This document shows positions 51,825-60,677 of a stretch of DNA of 64,000 nucleotides, one piece after another. The position numbers and the translations under genes were made by a program. This DNA is from CAVSUZ01 sp963791885 (lineage in GTDB: Bacteria; Pseudomonadota; Alphaproteobacteria; Acetobacterales; Acetobacteraceae). The first letter of the stretch is position 1, and the number at the start of each line of letters is the position of its first letter. The stretch is taken from NCBI GenBank assembly GCA_963791885.1, contig CAWBUL010000004.1, positions 248,001 to 312,000 on the forward strand. The letters run 5' to 3'. The notes under the pieces are model-generated. The model was not told the DNA's origin and ran no database searches. It saw only the letters and a program-made list of their open reading frames with translations.

Positions 51825-52756
51825 ATCCCACGTCAGCCTGGGTACTCAGCGAGCCCTACGCGGGGCTGGAGGCGCAGGCGCTCGGCCTCGCCGAAGCGGC
51901 CGGTCTCGCGCCAGACCTGCGTTCGCTGCATCCCCGGCCGCCCTGGCGATGGATCGCGGCTCGCCTCTGGCCGGCACCGCTCGCCGCCGTGCCGGACGCC
52001 GTGCGTCCGCCGCTGCCCGGCATTGCCATCGCCAGCGGCGGCGTCGGCGCCGCCGTCGGCGCGGCGCTGCATCGGCGCGGGGTGCGCGTCGTGCAGGTCC
52101 AGCACCCCCGGATGGACCCGCGGCGGTTCGACTTCGTCGTCGTGAACACGCATGACGATCTGACTGGTCCCAACGTCTTCGTCAGCCGGACTGCGATCCA
52201 TCGGGTCACACCGGAACGCCTGACGCAGGCCGCGGCGCGGTGGGGCCAGACCTTCGCGCACATTCCCCGGCCCCGCGTGGCGGTGCTTGTGGGTGGCAGC
52301 AACGGCCGGTTCCGGCTCGGGGCAGGGGAGGGGAGCATGCTCGGGGCCCAACTGGTGGACATGATGGGCCGCGACGCCGCCGGTCTGATGGTGACACCCT
52401 CTCGCCGTACCGATCCCGCTGCCACGGCCGCGATCGCCGCTGCTGTTCGACCGCTCGGCGCCTATGTGTGGGACGGAACCGAAGACAACCCCTATTTCGG
52501 CCTGCTCGCCCTGGCCGACGCGATCATCGTAACGATCGACAGCGTTTCGATGATCTCCGAGGCTGTGGCCACCACCGCCCCGGTCATGCTAGCGCCGCTG
52601 CCTGGCCGATCCCGGCGGAACGCAATCTTCACCGAGTCGTTGCGCCGGGCGGACCGGGTGCGTGACTTCGCGGGCCGGTTGGAGCAATGGCCCGTCAGTC
52701 CGCTCGATGACACGCCGGAAGCTGCCGCGGAACTGCGGCGTCGGCTCGGGTTCTAG
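51821..52756 (+). CDS. ELM1-family (mitochondrial fission protein-like) protein
   Basis: A 311-residue GT-B-like protein of the ELM1/GtrA-type family, found in plants (mitochondrial fission) and alphaproteobacteria. Motifs include WVLSEPYAGLEAQALGLAEA, IASGGVGAAVGAALHRRGVRVVQVQHPRMDPRRFD, VAVLVGGSNGRF and the C-terminal IVTIDSVSMISEAVATTAPVMLAPL. In bacteria its role is unproven, and a glycosyltransferase-like activity has been guessed from the fold. The GTG start overlaps the hydratase stop, so the two are translated together. Confidence 0.88.
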   Translation: MNPTSAWVLSEPYAGLEAQALGLAEAAGLAPDLRSLHPRPPWRWIAARLWPAPLAAVPDAVRPPLPGIAIASGGVGAAVGAALHRRGVRVVQVQHPRMDPRRFDFVVVNTHDDLTGPNVFVSRTAIHRVTPERLTQAAARWGQTFAHIPRPRVAVLVGGSNGRFRLGAGEGSMLGAQLVDMMGRDAAGLMVTPSRRTDPAATAAIAAAVRPLGAYVWDGTEDNPYFGLLALADAIIVTIDSVSMISEAVATTAPVMLAPLPGRSRRNAIFTESLRRADRVRDFAGRLEQWPVSPLDDTPEAAAELRRRLGF

Positions 52757-52803
52757 AGCGGGGTTGCGCGAGGCCGCAGGTCGGAGCGCGTGAATCCCGC
52801 TCT
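52755..52803. repeat. extended inverted repeat with AGAGCGGG / CCCGCTCT ends
   Basis: AGAGCGGG (52755-52762) and CCCGCTCT (52796-52803) form an 8-base stem, and a GCGCG/CGCG pair lies inside. It starts within the ELM1 stop codon region and ends 20 bases before the next gene. TAGAGCG at its start is shared with the hairpin at 36392. It may be a terminator or an intergenic palindromic repeat. Confidence 0.5.
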
Positions 52804-52822
52804 CAATGTAAAAGGCTTTCCA

Positions 52823-54709
52823 ATGCTGCGTATCCAGACATTCGACGCCCGGGCCGGGGGCAACGTCATCTACAAGGCGCTGGCGCATCCGCTGGCTGCC
52901 GAGGGCATCGCGCGGCTCTACGCCCGGATCGCGAGCACCGGGCCGGTCGCGCTCTACGACCCGGACGGCATCGCCGAACCTCTTCTGGCAATGTATCCGG
53001 ACCTGCCTGGTATCGCCGGCCTTTTCGTCCATGACGTGACGTTGGTCGGGAAGGAACGCGCGGGCATGATGGCGCGCGCGCTGACCGATCTGCCGCAGGC
53101 CGAGGCAAAAGCGGTGCTGATCGCGGCCTTCGATGCGGGGCGGGTCTCGGCACGGATCGCGCATCTGCTGCCGAAAGGGGCGCAGTGCTTCACACTCGAT
53201 GAAGCGAAGCTGCCACCGGAAATGCTGACAGTATCCGGGCGATACCTCGACCGGCTCAACTTCGCCACCAACTTCGCGTTTTTCCGCGACCAGGACGGAC
53301 TGTCCACGCGTCTCGTCTCGGCCAACTACTGGGCTGGTTACGGTGCAAAATCGGTTCAACTCTGGCTGCGCCTGTTCAGCATGGATGGAACGCCGCTGGC
53401 GACATGGGAAGAGACATTGCCGGCCGGTGCCGGTGGCTTCGCGCTCGACAGCCGAGAGATCCGGGCACGGTTCAGTCTGCCAGCCTTCACCGGGCAACTG
53501 CTGATCCACGTGATCGGCGCCGGCGGGCACGACGTGGTGAAATACGCGCTGGATACGTTCTCGACCGATGGCGGCCCGAGTCTGTCCTGCACCCATGATG
53601 CCAACGCCTGGCCATCCGAACGCTACGCCGGACTGCCGGCCCCGAGAGGCGATGAGCGGGTAATCCTTTGGCTCCAGAACAGCCACGCCGTGCCGATCCC
53701 CACCGGAGCAGTGACCTTGGATCGGATGGGGGCCGAGGAGCCCCGGCCGATCGCCCAGGGCGTGGGACCGTTTGCGACCGTCGCTGTGGATGTTGGCGCC
53801 GTGCTGCCCGGGCTGCGCTGGCCGGCACAGCTCGAGGTCCGGGCGGGCCGGCACGTGGTGCGCCCGCGTTATGAGGTCATTCAGTCAGGCCGGGCACGGA
53901 TCGCGCATGTAAACGTGGAACGCGCCGATCTGCGCCCCGATCCGGCTATTCCCCACCTGCCGCGCCAATTAGGACGAGGCTATCTACTGCCGTTTCCCGT
54001 GCTCGATCCGAAGCGGTATCGCAGCATCGTGCAGCCCAACCCGATGGCGCACACTCAAACGACGATGCCGCTGCGGCTCGATCTGTTCGACGCCAGGGGA
54101 CGTAAGGTGGCGGAGCGTTTTCTCGGCTGCCTCCCGCGGAACCACGATCTCGCGCTGGACGTGTCCGATATCTCTGGTGCCACAGAAGGCCACGGCGAAC
54201 TGGTGTACGATTTCCGCGAGGGCGGAGAAGCCGACGGCTGGCTGCACGGGCTGTTCCGCTACGAGGACCGCACGTCAGGACATGCGGCCGAGTCCAGCTT
54301 CGGGGCGCACATATTCAATACGATCATGACGTACAAGGATGAGCCGCAATCCTATAACGGACCGCCGCCAGGACTTTCGACACGGCTTTTTCTCAAGCTT
54401 GGTGACAGCGTGCGCCGAAGCTTCGCGGTGCTGATCTATCCCGCTTCCGCGGCGTGGCATGAGCAGTCCTCAACCACGCTGCTGTTACATAATAGCGCGG
54501 GTCAGATCATCGCCGAAGCGCCTCTGGTGATCGCCTGCGGCGGATCAGCGATGGTCTGGCCGGACCGGCATTTCGACGCGGGCCTGATCCGGCACGCCGG
54601 CCCGACCGGCTACGTACTGGTGCGCGACGCAACCTGCCGCCTGTTCGGCTACCACGGGCTGATGGATGGAAGCGGCGGGTTCTCCCTGGATCATATGTTC
54701 GGGTTCTGA
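52823..54709 (+). CDS. large hypothetical protein
   Basis: About 628 residues with no signal peptide or membrane helix and no domain I recognise. The N-terminal 130 residues look like a small alpha/beta region (ALYDPDGIAEPLLAMY, VHDVTLVGKE). From about 150 the sequence is rich in beta-strand patterns with paired aromatic residues (VQLWLRLFSMDGTPLATWEETL, LRLDLFDARGRKVAERFL), suggesting repeated beta-sandwich modules. It ends MDGSGGFSLDHMFGF. The ATG at 52823 is preferred to a GTG at 52790 that lies inside the palindrome. It follows the ELM1 gene and may share its transcript. Confidence 0.65.
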   Translation: MLRIQTFDARAGGNVIYKALAHPLAAEGIARLYARIASTGPVALYDPDGIAEPLLAMYPDLPGIAGLFVHDVTLVGKERAGMMARALTDLPQAEAKAVLIAAFDAGRVSARIAHLLPKGAQCFTLDEAKLPPEMLTVSGRYLDRLNFATNFAFFRDQDGLSTRLVSANYWAGYGAKSVQLWLRLFSMDGTPLATWEETLPAGAGGFALDSREIRARFSLPAFTGQLLIHVIGAGGHDVVKYALDTFSTDGGPSLSCTHDANAWPSERYAGLPAPRGDERVILWLQNSHAVPIPTGAVTLDRMGAEEPRPIAQGVGPFATVAVDVGAVLPGLRWPAQLEVRAGRHVVRPRYEVIQSGRARIAHVNVERADLRPDPAIPHLPRQLGRGYLLPFPVLDPKRYRSIVQPNPMAHTQTTMPLRLDLFDARGRKVAERFLGCLPRNHDLALDVSDISGATEGHGELVYDFREGGEADGWLHGLFRYEDRTSGHAAESSFGAHIFNTIMTYKDEPQSYNGPPPGLSTRLFLKLGDSVRRSFAVLIYPASAAWHEQSSTTLLLHNSAGQIIAEAPLVIACGGSAMVWPDRHFDAGLIRHAGPTGYVLVRDATCRLFGYHGLMDGSGGFSLDHMFGF

Positions 54710-54730
54710 CTCGGCGCGCTTTGCAACTCG

Positions 54731-54755
54731 GGGCGCGGTTCCCTGAACCGCGCCC
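54731..54755. terminator. bidirectional terminator hairpin
   Basis: GGGCGCGGTT and AACCGCGCCC form a perfect 10-base stem with loop CCCTG, centred between the convergent stops at 54709 and 54766. No T run follows on the plus strand, but the position and strength make it a likely terminator for both genes. Confidence 0.75.
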
Positions 54756-54765
54756 GATTGATCGC

Positions 54766-55338
54766 TTAGCTGGACATACCCTCAAGCGACAATTCGACGC
54801 GCCGGTTCTTCGCCCGGCCCTGTGCTGTCGAGTTCGAGGCAATCGGATTCGCATCGCCGAATCCCTTTGCATCGACAAGCCCAGGATTTACGCCCTGCGA
54901 AACCAGAAACGCCATCACCGCATCGGCCCGCTTCTGCGACAGCTCCTGGTTCGAGGTCACTCCTTGCCGCTGGAGGTCTGGACCGATCGGCGTGTTATCC
55001 GTGAAGCCGCTGACCAGCAGTTTGTTCTGCTGCGTCGGTGCCAGCTTCTGTGCGAAGCCAGCGATGATTTGCTGTCCCCGTGCGCTCATTGTCCAGCTTC
55101 CGGGTGCAAACAAGAGGTCGCTGTTCACCGTGTATTTGATCGCGCCTTGCAGCCGCGTGACGTGCTCCTGGCTGGCGCTAAGCTGCTGCTGCTGGCTCGC
55201 AAGCTGTTGCTGGAGCTGCTGATTCTGTTGTTGTAGCGCGTCGTAGTCGCTCTGCCAGACAACAATGCCGCATCCGGTCAGCAGCATGGTCGGCAATAGC
55301 GATGCGACGAGAAGGCCGCGTTTACCCGAAACAGCCAT
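54766..55338 (-). CDS. OmpA-family outer-membrane lipoprotein
   Basis: A 190-residue protein with a lipoprotein signal (lipobox LLTGC, Cys23), a glutamine-rich coiled coil (about residues 32-65, repeated Q/L heptads) and a C-terminal OmpA/MotB-like peptidoglycan-binding domain. The domain shows LLFAPGSWTMS, VSGFTDNTPIGP, NQELSQKRADAVMAFLVSQGV and the terminal NRRVELSL. It probably ties the outer membrane to peptidoglycan. It stands alone between a terminator and a 178-base upstream gap that should hold its promoter. That gap also contains a small inverted repeat (ATCGGGCC/GGCCCGAT at 55369-55391). Confidence 0.88.
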   Translation of the reverse strand: MAVSGKRGLLVASLLPTMLLTGCGIVVWQSDYDALQQQNQQLQQQLASQQQQLSASQEHVTRLQGAIKYTVNSDLLFAPGSWTMSARGQQIIAGFAQKLAPTQQNKLLVSGFTDNTPIGPDLQRQGVTSNQELSQKRADAVMAFLVSQGVNPGLVDAKGFGDANPIASNSTAQGRAKNRRVELSLEGMSS

Positions 55339-55516
55339 GAATCCTCTCCCAATTATGCATGAGTTAGGATCGGGCCGCTCGCCGGCCCGATTGTTCAGAC
55401 GCCAGTAAGACGAACGCCAAAGTCGGCGCTATGCAAATTCGGCAATTTGCCGATCTGCCGTCATATCGCATTACGGATGCGACCGACCGGTCCGGCCGGG
55501 ATCAGATGTTCCGATT

Positions 55517-56395
55517 CTACAGCCCCGCCTCTGCGGCAAAGCGTCTCAAATTCTTGCACCCCATCTTCGCAAACAGCAGAGGATTAGCCTTCTCCGGGTC
55601 CTGCTCTGCCTCGACCACGAGCCATCCATCATAGCCGGGCAAGGCCCGGAACACCGCGGGAAAATCCACCATGCCGTCGCCCGGCACAGTGAACACGCCC
55701 TCGATTACCGCATCCAGAAAGCTCAGGTCTCGATCCTGCGCGCTGCGCATCACATGCTGCCGCACATCCTTGCAATGCACATGACTGGCGCGCGCGTGCC
55801 ACTGCCGCGCCAGCGCCACAGGATCGGCACCGGCAAAAGTTGCGTGGCCCGTGTCGAGCAGCAGGCGCAAGCTGCGCGTGCCATCCATCAGCCGCGCGAT
55901 CTCCTCCGCTGTCTGCACGACGGTGCCCATGTGGTGATGATAAACCAGCGCGAGACCATGGTCCTGCGTCGCACGCGCAAGCTCATCGAAGCGGGTACAG
56001 AACCGGCTCCAAGCGCCAGACCCCAACACCGGCCGCTTGGACAGCGGCGTACCGCGCTCACCGTGCACCGCATTCGATGTCTCCGCGATGATCAGCACGC
56101 GGCAGCCGAGCGCCTTGAGCAGATCGAGATGCGGCCGCATCGCCTCGAACTCGCTCTTGGCGTCGCGCGTCAGCAAAGACGCCGAGTACCACCCGGAAAC
56201 CAGATCAAGCCCAGCCGCATTCACCACGGCACGAAGTGCGGCGGGCGTACGGGGGAATTTATGACCAAGCTCGATCCCCTCGAACCCGGCCTGCTTCGCC
56301 TCGCGCAGGCAGGTTTCCAGCGGCGTGCTCCCGCCAAGTTCCCGTAGATCGTCATTGGACCAGCCGATCGGATTGGTGCCCAGCCGAATTGCCAT
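55517..56395 (-). CDS. iolE: myo-inosose-2 dehydratase-like sugar phosphate isomerase/epimerase
   Basis: About 292 residues of the AP-endonuclease-2-like TIM barrel. The start MAIRLGTNPIGWSNDDLRELGG is the hallmark of IolE. FEGIELGHKFPR, LVYHHHMGTVVQTAEEIARLMD and LLLDTGHATFAGADP carry metal-binding residues, and HVHCKDVR and WLVVEAEQDPEKA follow. IolE dehydrates scyllo-inosose to the dione that IolD cleaves. It lies one base after iolD. The ATG at 56395 is preferred over the 50-residue extension. Other iol genes (iolB, C, G) are not seen here. Confidence 0.85.
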   Translation of the reverse strand: MAIRLGTNPIGWSNDDLRELGGSTPLETCLREAKQAGFEGIELGHKFPRTPAALRAVVNAAGLDLVSGWYSASLLTRDAKSEFEAMRPHLDLLKALGCRVLIIAETSNAVHGERGTPLSKRPVLGSGAWSRFCTRFDELARATQDHGLALVYHHHMGTVVQTAEEIARLMDGTRSLRLLLDTGHATFAGADPVALARQWHARASHVHCKDVRQHVMRSAQDRDLSFLDAVIEGVFTVPGDGMVDFPAVFRALPGYDGWLVVEAEQDPEKANPLLFAKMGCKNLRRFAAEAGL

Positions 56396-56396
56396 G

Positions 56397-58223
56397 TCAG
56401 TTTCCCAGGCGCTGTGTTGCGCGATGCTGTGTCCAGGTGTCATGTGCGGCGCTGACTTCGGCGCGCGGTGAGACCTCCGGCACCGGTACGTCCCACCAAT
56501 GTCCGCCCGCTTTGGTGGAGGCCTCCGGGTCGGTGTCGATGACAATCACTGTGGTCCGGTCGGCCGAGCCCGCATGCCGCACCGCCTGCTCCAGTTCGGC
56601 AAGGCTGCTCACATGCTCCGAGATCGCACCCAGGCTTTCGGCATGCGCTCGGAAATCGACAGAAGGGCCCGAGAGCAGGTTGTTGAATCGTGGGCTGCCG
56701 GTCGATTGCTGCAGGCGATTGATGCAGCCGAAACCACGATTGTCCAGCAACACGATCGTCAGCTTCACACCCATCGCCACGCTGGTGGCGATCTCCGAGT
56801 TCATCATCAGGTAGCTGCCGTCGCCCACCATGACGATCACGTCGGACTCCGGGCGCGCCATCTTCACACCAAGGCCGCCGGCGATTTCGTAACCCATGCA
56901 GGAATAGCCGTACTCCAGATGGTACGAACCCGGCCGGTCCGCGCGCCACAGCTTGTGCAATTCCCCAGGCAATCCTCCGGCAGCGCAGACTACAATGGCA
57001 TCACGGCTCGCGGCACGCTGCACGGCACCGATCACCTGCGCATCCGATGGGCGCGCCGCGTTGCTGCGGGCAGTGGCGGCCTCGGCCTCCGCCCGCCACG
57101 CGTCACGCAGCTTGCCAACCCGTTCCGTCCATTCACCCGGCGCGCGATGGCCCTGAAGCGCCGCCGCCAACGTCTCCAGCCCCGCGCGCGCATCGGCAAC
57201 CAGTGGCAGCGCTGCGCGCTTCGACGCATCCAGCGGTTGCACGTTCAGCGCAACAATCCGCGCGGACGGCGCCAGTAGCGTCCAGGACCCGGTCGTGAAA
57301 TCGGCAAGCCGGGTGCCAACGGCCAGTACCACGTCCGCCTCTTCAGCCATCGCGTTCGCCGCTCCGGTGCCGGTCACCCCGACTGCACCGAGATTGAGCG
57401 AATGATCCGCCGGGAGGGAACTTTTGCCCGCCTGGGTTTCGGCCACGGGAATACCGAGCCGCGTTGCGAACTGATCCAGCGCCTCCGACGCATCCGAATA
57501 CAGCACGCCGCCGCCGGCGACGATCAGCGGCGTGCGCGCAACCCTCAGCGCATCAGCGGCTGCGGCAAGTTCAGCCGGGTCCGGCGGCGATCGGCGCACC
57601 CTCCAGCAGCGTGGCTCGAAGAACGCGGCCGGGTAATCGAATGCCTCCGCTTGCACATCCTGGCACAGCGCGAGCGTCACAGGGCCGCACAGCCCCGGAT
57701 CGGTCAGCACGGTCATGGCACGAGGCAGCGAGTCCAGAAGCTGCTCCGGCCGTGAGATGCGGTCGAAGAAGCAACTCACCGGTCGGAAGCAGTCATTGGC
57801 TGAAGTTGTCGCATCCGAAAATGATTCGACCTGCTGCAGGACCGGATCTGGCCGGCGAGAGGCGAAGACGTCGCCGGGCAGCAACAAGACCGGCAACCAA
57901 TTCACATGCGCTACTGCTGCGGCAGTAACCATGTTCGTCGCGCCGGGACCGATCGAGGTCGTGCAGGCCATCATCCGCCGCCGCCGTGCCGCTTTGGCGA
58001 AGGCGATCGCTGCATGCGCCATCGCCTGTTCATTGTGCGCGCGGAAAGTCGGCAACGCATCCTGCGCACCAGCCAGCGCCTCGCCCATTCCGGCGACATT
58101 TCCGTGGCCGAAGATGGCCCAGACACCGGCAAACAGAGGCTCCATGCGGCCGGCGATCTCTGTGCGTTGCACACTCAGGAACCGCACCAGCGCCTGCGCC
58201 ATCGTCAGGCGGATTGTTGTCAC
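56397..58223 (-). CDS. iolD: 3D-(3,5/4)-trihydroxycyclohexane-1,2-dione hydrolase
   Basis: A ThDP-dependent enzyme of about 608 residues. The N-terminus VTTIRLTMAQALVRFLSVQ and FAGVWAIFGHGNVAGMGEAL are specific to IolD. TSIGPGATNMVTAAAVAHVN and LLLPGDVFASRRPDPVLQQVE follow. The cofactor motif is MVGDGSYLMMNSEIATSVAMGVKLTIVLLDN. It hydrolyses the ring of the inositol-derived dione. The start GTG at 58223 has a GGGGAA site upstream and matches family length. The longer frame to 58550 is antisense to nothing useful and looks non-coding. Coupled to iolE. Confidence 0.9.
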   Translation of the reverse strand: MTTIRLTMAQALVRFLSVQRTEIAGRMEPLFAGVWAIFGHGNVAGMGEALAGAQDALPTFRAHNEQAMAHAAIAFAKAARRRRMMACTTSIGPGATNMVTAAAVAHVNWLPVLLLPGDVFASRRPDPVLQQVESFSDATTSANDCFRPVSCFFDRISRPEQLLDSLPRAMTVLTDPGLCGPVTLALCQDVQAEAFDYPAAFFEPRCWRVRRSPPDPAELAAAADALRVARTPLIVAGGGVLYSDASEALDQFATRLGIPVAETQAGKSSLPADHSLNLGAVGVTGTGAANAMAEEADVVLAVGTRLADFTTGSWTLLAPSARIVALNVQPLDASKRAALPLVADARAGLETLAAALQGHRAPGEWTERVGKLRDAWRAEAEAATARSNAARPSDAQVIGAVQRAASRDAIVVCAAGGLPGELHKLWRADRPGSYHLEYGYSCMGYEIAGGLGVKMARPESDVIVMVGDGSYLMMNSEIATSVAMGVKLTIVLLDNRGFGCINRLQQSTGSPRFNNLLSGPSVDFRAHAESLGAISEHVSSLAELEQAVRHAGSADRTTVIVIDTDPEASTKAGGHWWDVPVPEVSPRAEVSAAHDTWTQHRATQRLGN

Positions 58224-58291
58224 GGCCGCTTCCCCCGTCGTTGCTGACGGCCTGTATAGATCGGCATACGGCCGGGCGGAACGGCGGGCGT

Positions 58292-59221
58292 TCAGCCCCT
58301 CGGCCGTCGGGTTTCGTGCGCCTGCAGATGGCACCAGGCGACGCGCAGCATCGCGTCCGGCAGTCCACCTGCCCTGGCGCGTTCCAGCATGTCGCCGATG
58401 ATGTGGGGTGCTTCGGTCGGACCGCCGCGCTCGACATCCCGGAGCATTGACGCGGCGAAGCTGGAATTTCGGTCCGTCAGCATGGCACGGGTCCGCTCCA
58501 TGAACTTCGGCCGCGGACGGTGGCCGGCGGCGTGAGCCACAAGATCGCATTCGTTCAGCGTGGCGAGCGTCAGCGTTTCGCCATCATCAGTTTGCATGAT
58601 CTCGCCCACATTCGCCCGCATCAGGCAGTTCATCGCGGCCAGGGTCGCGAGCATGACAAACTTTTCCCACATGTCCTGCGCGATGTTCTCGGACAGGCGG
58701 AAATCGAAGCGCGCATGCGCCGCATCTTGCGCAAAGCTCTCGGCAACGCGTTCCTGTCCCGGCACGCGGGGCCCGATCGCCATCAGGGCTACATTATTGA
58801 GATGCTGTACCTCCCCAAGCGGAGTCAGCGTCGCCGCAATGGCGCACATCCCGCCAAGCACCGCGGAGAGCCCAAACGCCAGGTCCAAACGATCTAAATG
58901 TTTCATGCCATTCAGCATCGGGACGATCACCGCACCCGCGCTCACCGCTGGTGCGACGGCAGGGATCGCGGCTTCCAGGTCGTAGGACTTACACGCCAGC
59001 AGCACCGCGTCATACCGGCTGTCATCAGCCAGATCATCGTGCGTGATGAATCGGACCGGACGTTTGATATCGCCGAGCGGGCTCTTCACCACCAGGCCGT
59101 CGCGCGCAAGCTGCGCGGCACGGCCGGGTCGAACCAGAAACGTCACATCGGCGCCTGCCTCGGCCAGCCGTCCACCGAAATAACCGCCGATCCCACCCGC
59201 GCCGAGAACTAGCGTGCGCAT
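58292..59221 (-). CDS. ketopantoate reductase (ApbA/PanE) family protein
   Basis: About 309 residues. The NADPH-binding motif MRTLVLGAGGIGGYFGGRLAEAG is at the very start. LACKSYDLEAAIPAVAP, VPMLNGMKHLDRL, and the C-terminal lysine in DMWEKFVMLATLAAMNCLMR match ApbA/PanE. It reduces 2-oxo acids such as 2-dehydropantoate. Inside this catabolic operon a different substrate is likely. It starts five bases after the amidase gene. Confidence 0.87.
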   Translation of the reverse strand: MRTLVLGAGGIGGYFGGRLAEAGADVTFLVRPGRAAQLARDGLVVKSPLGDIKRPVRFITHDDLADDSRYDAVLLACKSYDLEAAIPAVAPAVSAGAVIVPMLNGMKHLDRLDLAFGLSAVLGGMCAIAATLTPLGEVQHLNNVALMAIGPRVPGQERVAESFAQDAAHARFDFRLSENIAQDMWEKFVMLATLAAMNCLMRANVGEIMQTDDGETLTLATLNECDLVAHAAGHRPRPKFMERTRAMLTDRNSSFAASMLRDVERGGPTEAPHIIGDMLERARAGGLPDAMLRVAWCHLQAHETRRPRG

Positions 59222-59226
59222 AACCG

Positions 59227-60669
59227 TCACTCCCAGCCGGGAGGCGGTGTGAACGCACGCCACGACCGCTCTAGCAGCTCTGCCACTGCGATCGTGGTCA
59301 GATCGCCGTAGATCGGCCCGACAATCTGCACGCCGATCGGCAGGCCCGCATCAGACAAACCGATGGGTGCGACGGACGCGGGAAGGTGGAAGGCGCAGGT
59401 GATGCCTGGCCAGAACAGCATGTCGTTGTAAGCAATGCGCCGGTTGTTCACGTGCAGGCTCCGCTCCCACACCTGCCCCTCCTGCATATGCGGGATCGCA
59501 GGGGTGGCGATCACCGGACACAGCAGCACATCCCACTGACGGAAGAAGGCGCTCCAGATGCGTCGGATCTGATGCCGTCGTTCGTTCAGCCGGAGCCACT
59601 CCCGATGGAGCAGATCGGTGGCACGGAGAAAAAGCGAGTCCGTTGCGTGATCATCGTGGGCAAGCCGTGCCTTGCGTTCCCGCTTGCGTGCCAGCGCATC
59701 CTCCGGCGCACGTGCGCTCAGCGCCGCATCGAGCAAGGTGACGTAAAGGCGAAACGCTTCGGTCGTGTCGAAATCTGGGCGCGCCGTGAAACTCACCTCC
59801 GCGCCCTCATCCCCCAAATGTCGCCCCACCTGCTCTATCAGCGCAGTGGTGTCGTCGCTCGTCGCGTGACCCGGCTCGTGCGACCAGACGGCGATGCGTA
59901 GCTCGGACACACGCCTTGTCCGAGGCTTCGGCAGATTGAGCGTAAGCTGCGTCTCGATCGGATCCGGACCAGCAATTGCGTGGAGCGCAAGCTCCAGATC
60001 TCGAGCAGACCGCGCCAACGGACCGATGACCGAAATGTCGGTCATCGCGGCGGCGTTCATCAGCGAATGGCCACGCGGCGGGCAAAGGCCCCAAGTGGGC
60101 TTGTGACCAAACAGCCCGCAATAATGCGCCGGCACGCGGATCGACCCGCCGATATCGCTGCCCATTTCCAGCGCGCTCAACCCGGCGGCGCACGCGGCAG
60201 CGCCTCCGCCCGAAGAACCGCCAGGCGTGTGGGCGTCATTCCACGGATTATGCGTCGTGCCGTATACCGGGTTGTAGCTTTGCCAATCAGCCAGCGCGAC
60301 GGGCACATTGGTCTTGCCGAACACCACGACGCCGGCATCCTCCATGCGCTGCACGGCGAGCGCATCCGCTTCGGCGCGGTGCACGCGGCGATCCTCGAAT
60401 CCCCACGTAGTCGGCAGCCCGGTGACGTCGAAACTCTCTTTCACCGTCATGGGGACACCGAACAGGGGCGGGGCATTGTCACCGCGCGACTTGTCCAACG
60501 AACGGGCCCGCGCGCGCGCGCGCTCCAGGTCGCGCGCGACGACGGCGTTCAGGCGCGGGTTCAGCCGCTCCTCCCGCGCGATGAAATGGTCCAGCAATTC
60601 CAGGCAACTGATTTCGCCGCTGCGGGTAAGTTCGGCCAGGCGCCAGGCGGGGAGGAAGGTCGGATTCAT
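59227..60669 (-). CDS. amidase signature family protein
   Basis: A 480-residue amidase with the Ser-cisSer-Lys triad elements: lysine in FGVPMTVKESFD, the glycine-serine stretch PGGSSGGGAAACAAGLSALEMGSDIGGSIRVPAHYCG, and GHKPTWGLCPPRG. It hydrolyses a carboxamide or related bond. It is closely similar to the next gene's product throughout, so the two arose by tandem duplication. The ATG at 60669 begins MNPTFLPAWRLAEL, and the frame extension beyond is antisense noise. Confidence 0.9.
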   Translation of the reverse strand: MNPTFLPAWRLAELTRSGEISCLELLDHFIAREERLNPRLNAVVARDLERARARARSLDKSRGDNAPPLFGVPMTVKESFDVTGLPTTWGFEDRRVHRAEADALAVQRMEDAGVVVFGKTNVPVALADWQSYNPVYGTTHNPWNDAHTPGGSSGGGAAACAAGLSALEMGSDIGGSIRVPAHYCGLFGHKPTWGLCPPRGHSLMNAAAMTDISVIGPLARSARDLELALHAIAGPDPIETQLTLNLPKPRTRRVSELRIAVWSHEPGHATSDDTTALIEQVGRHLGDEGAEVSFTARPDFDTTEAFRLYVTLLDAALSARAPEDALARKRERKARLAHDDHATDSLFLRATDLLHREWLRLNERRHQIRRIWSAFFRQWDVLLCPVIATPAIPHMQEGQVWERSLHVNNRRIAYNDMLFWPGITCAFHLPASVAPIGLSDAGLPIGVQIVGPIYGDLTTIAVAELLERSWRAFTPPPGWE

Positions 60670-60677
60670 AAGGGGTC

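Noticed and set aside
60500..60540. Alternating CG/GCGC run near 60508-60540 as a special structure
   Set aside because: It encodes the RARARARSLD-like helix of the amidase and is explained by codon use.
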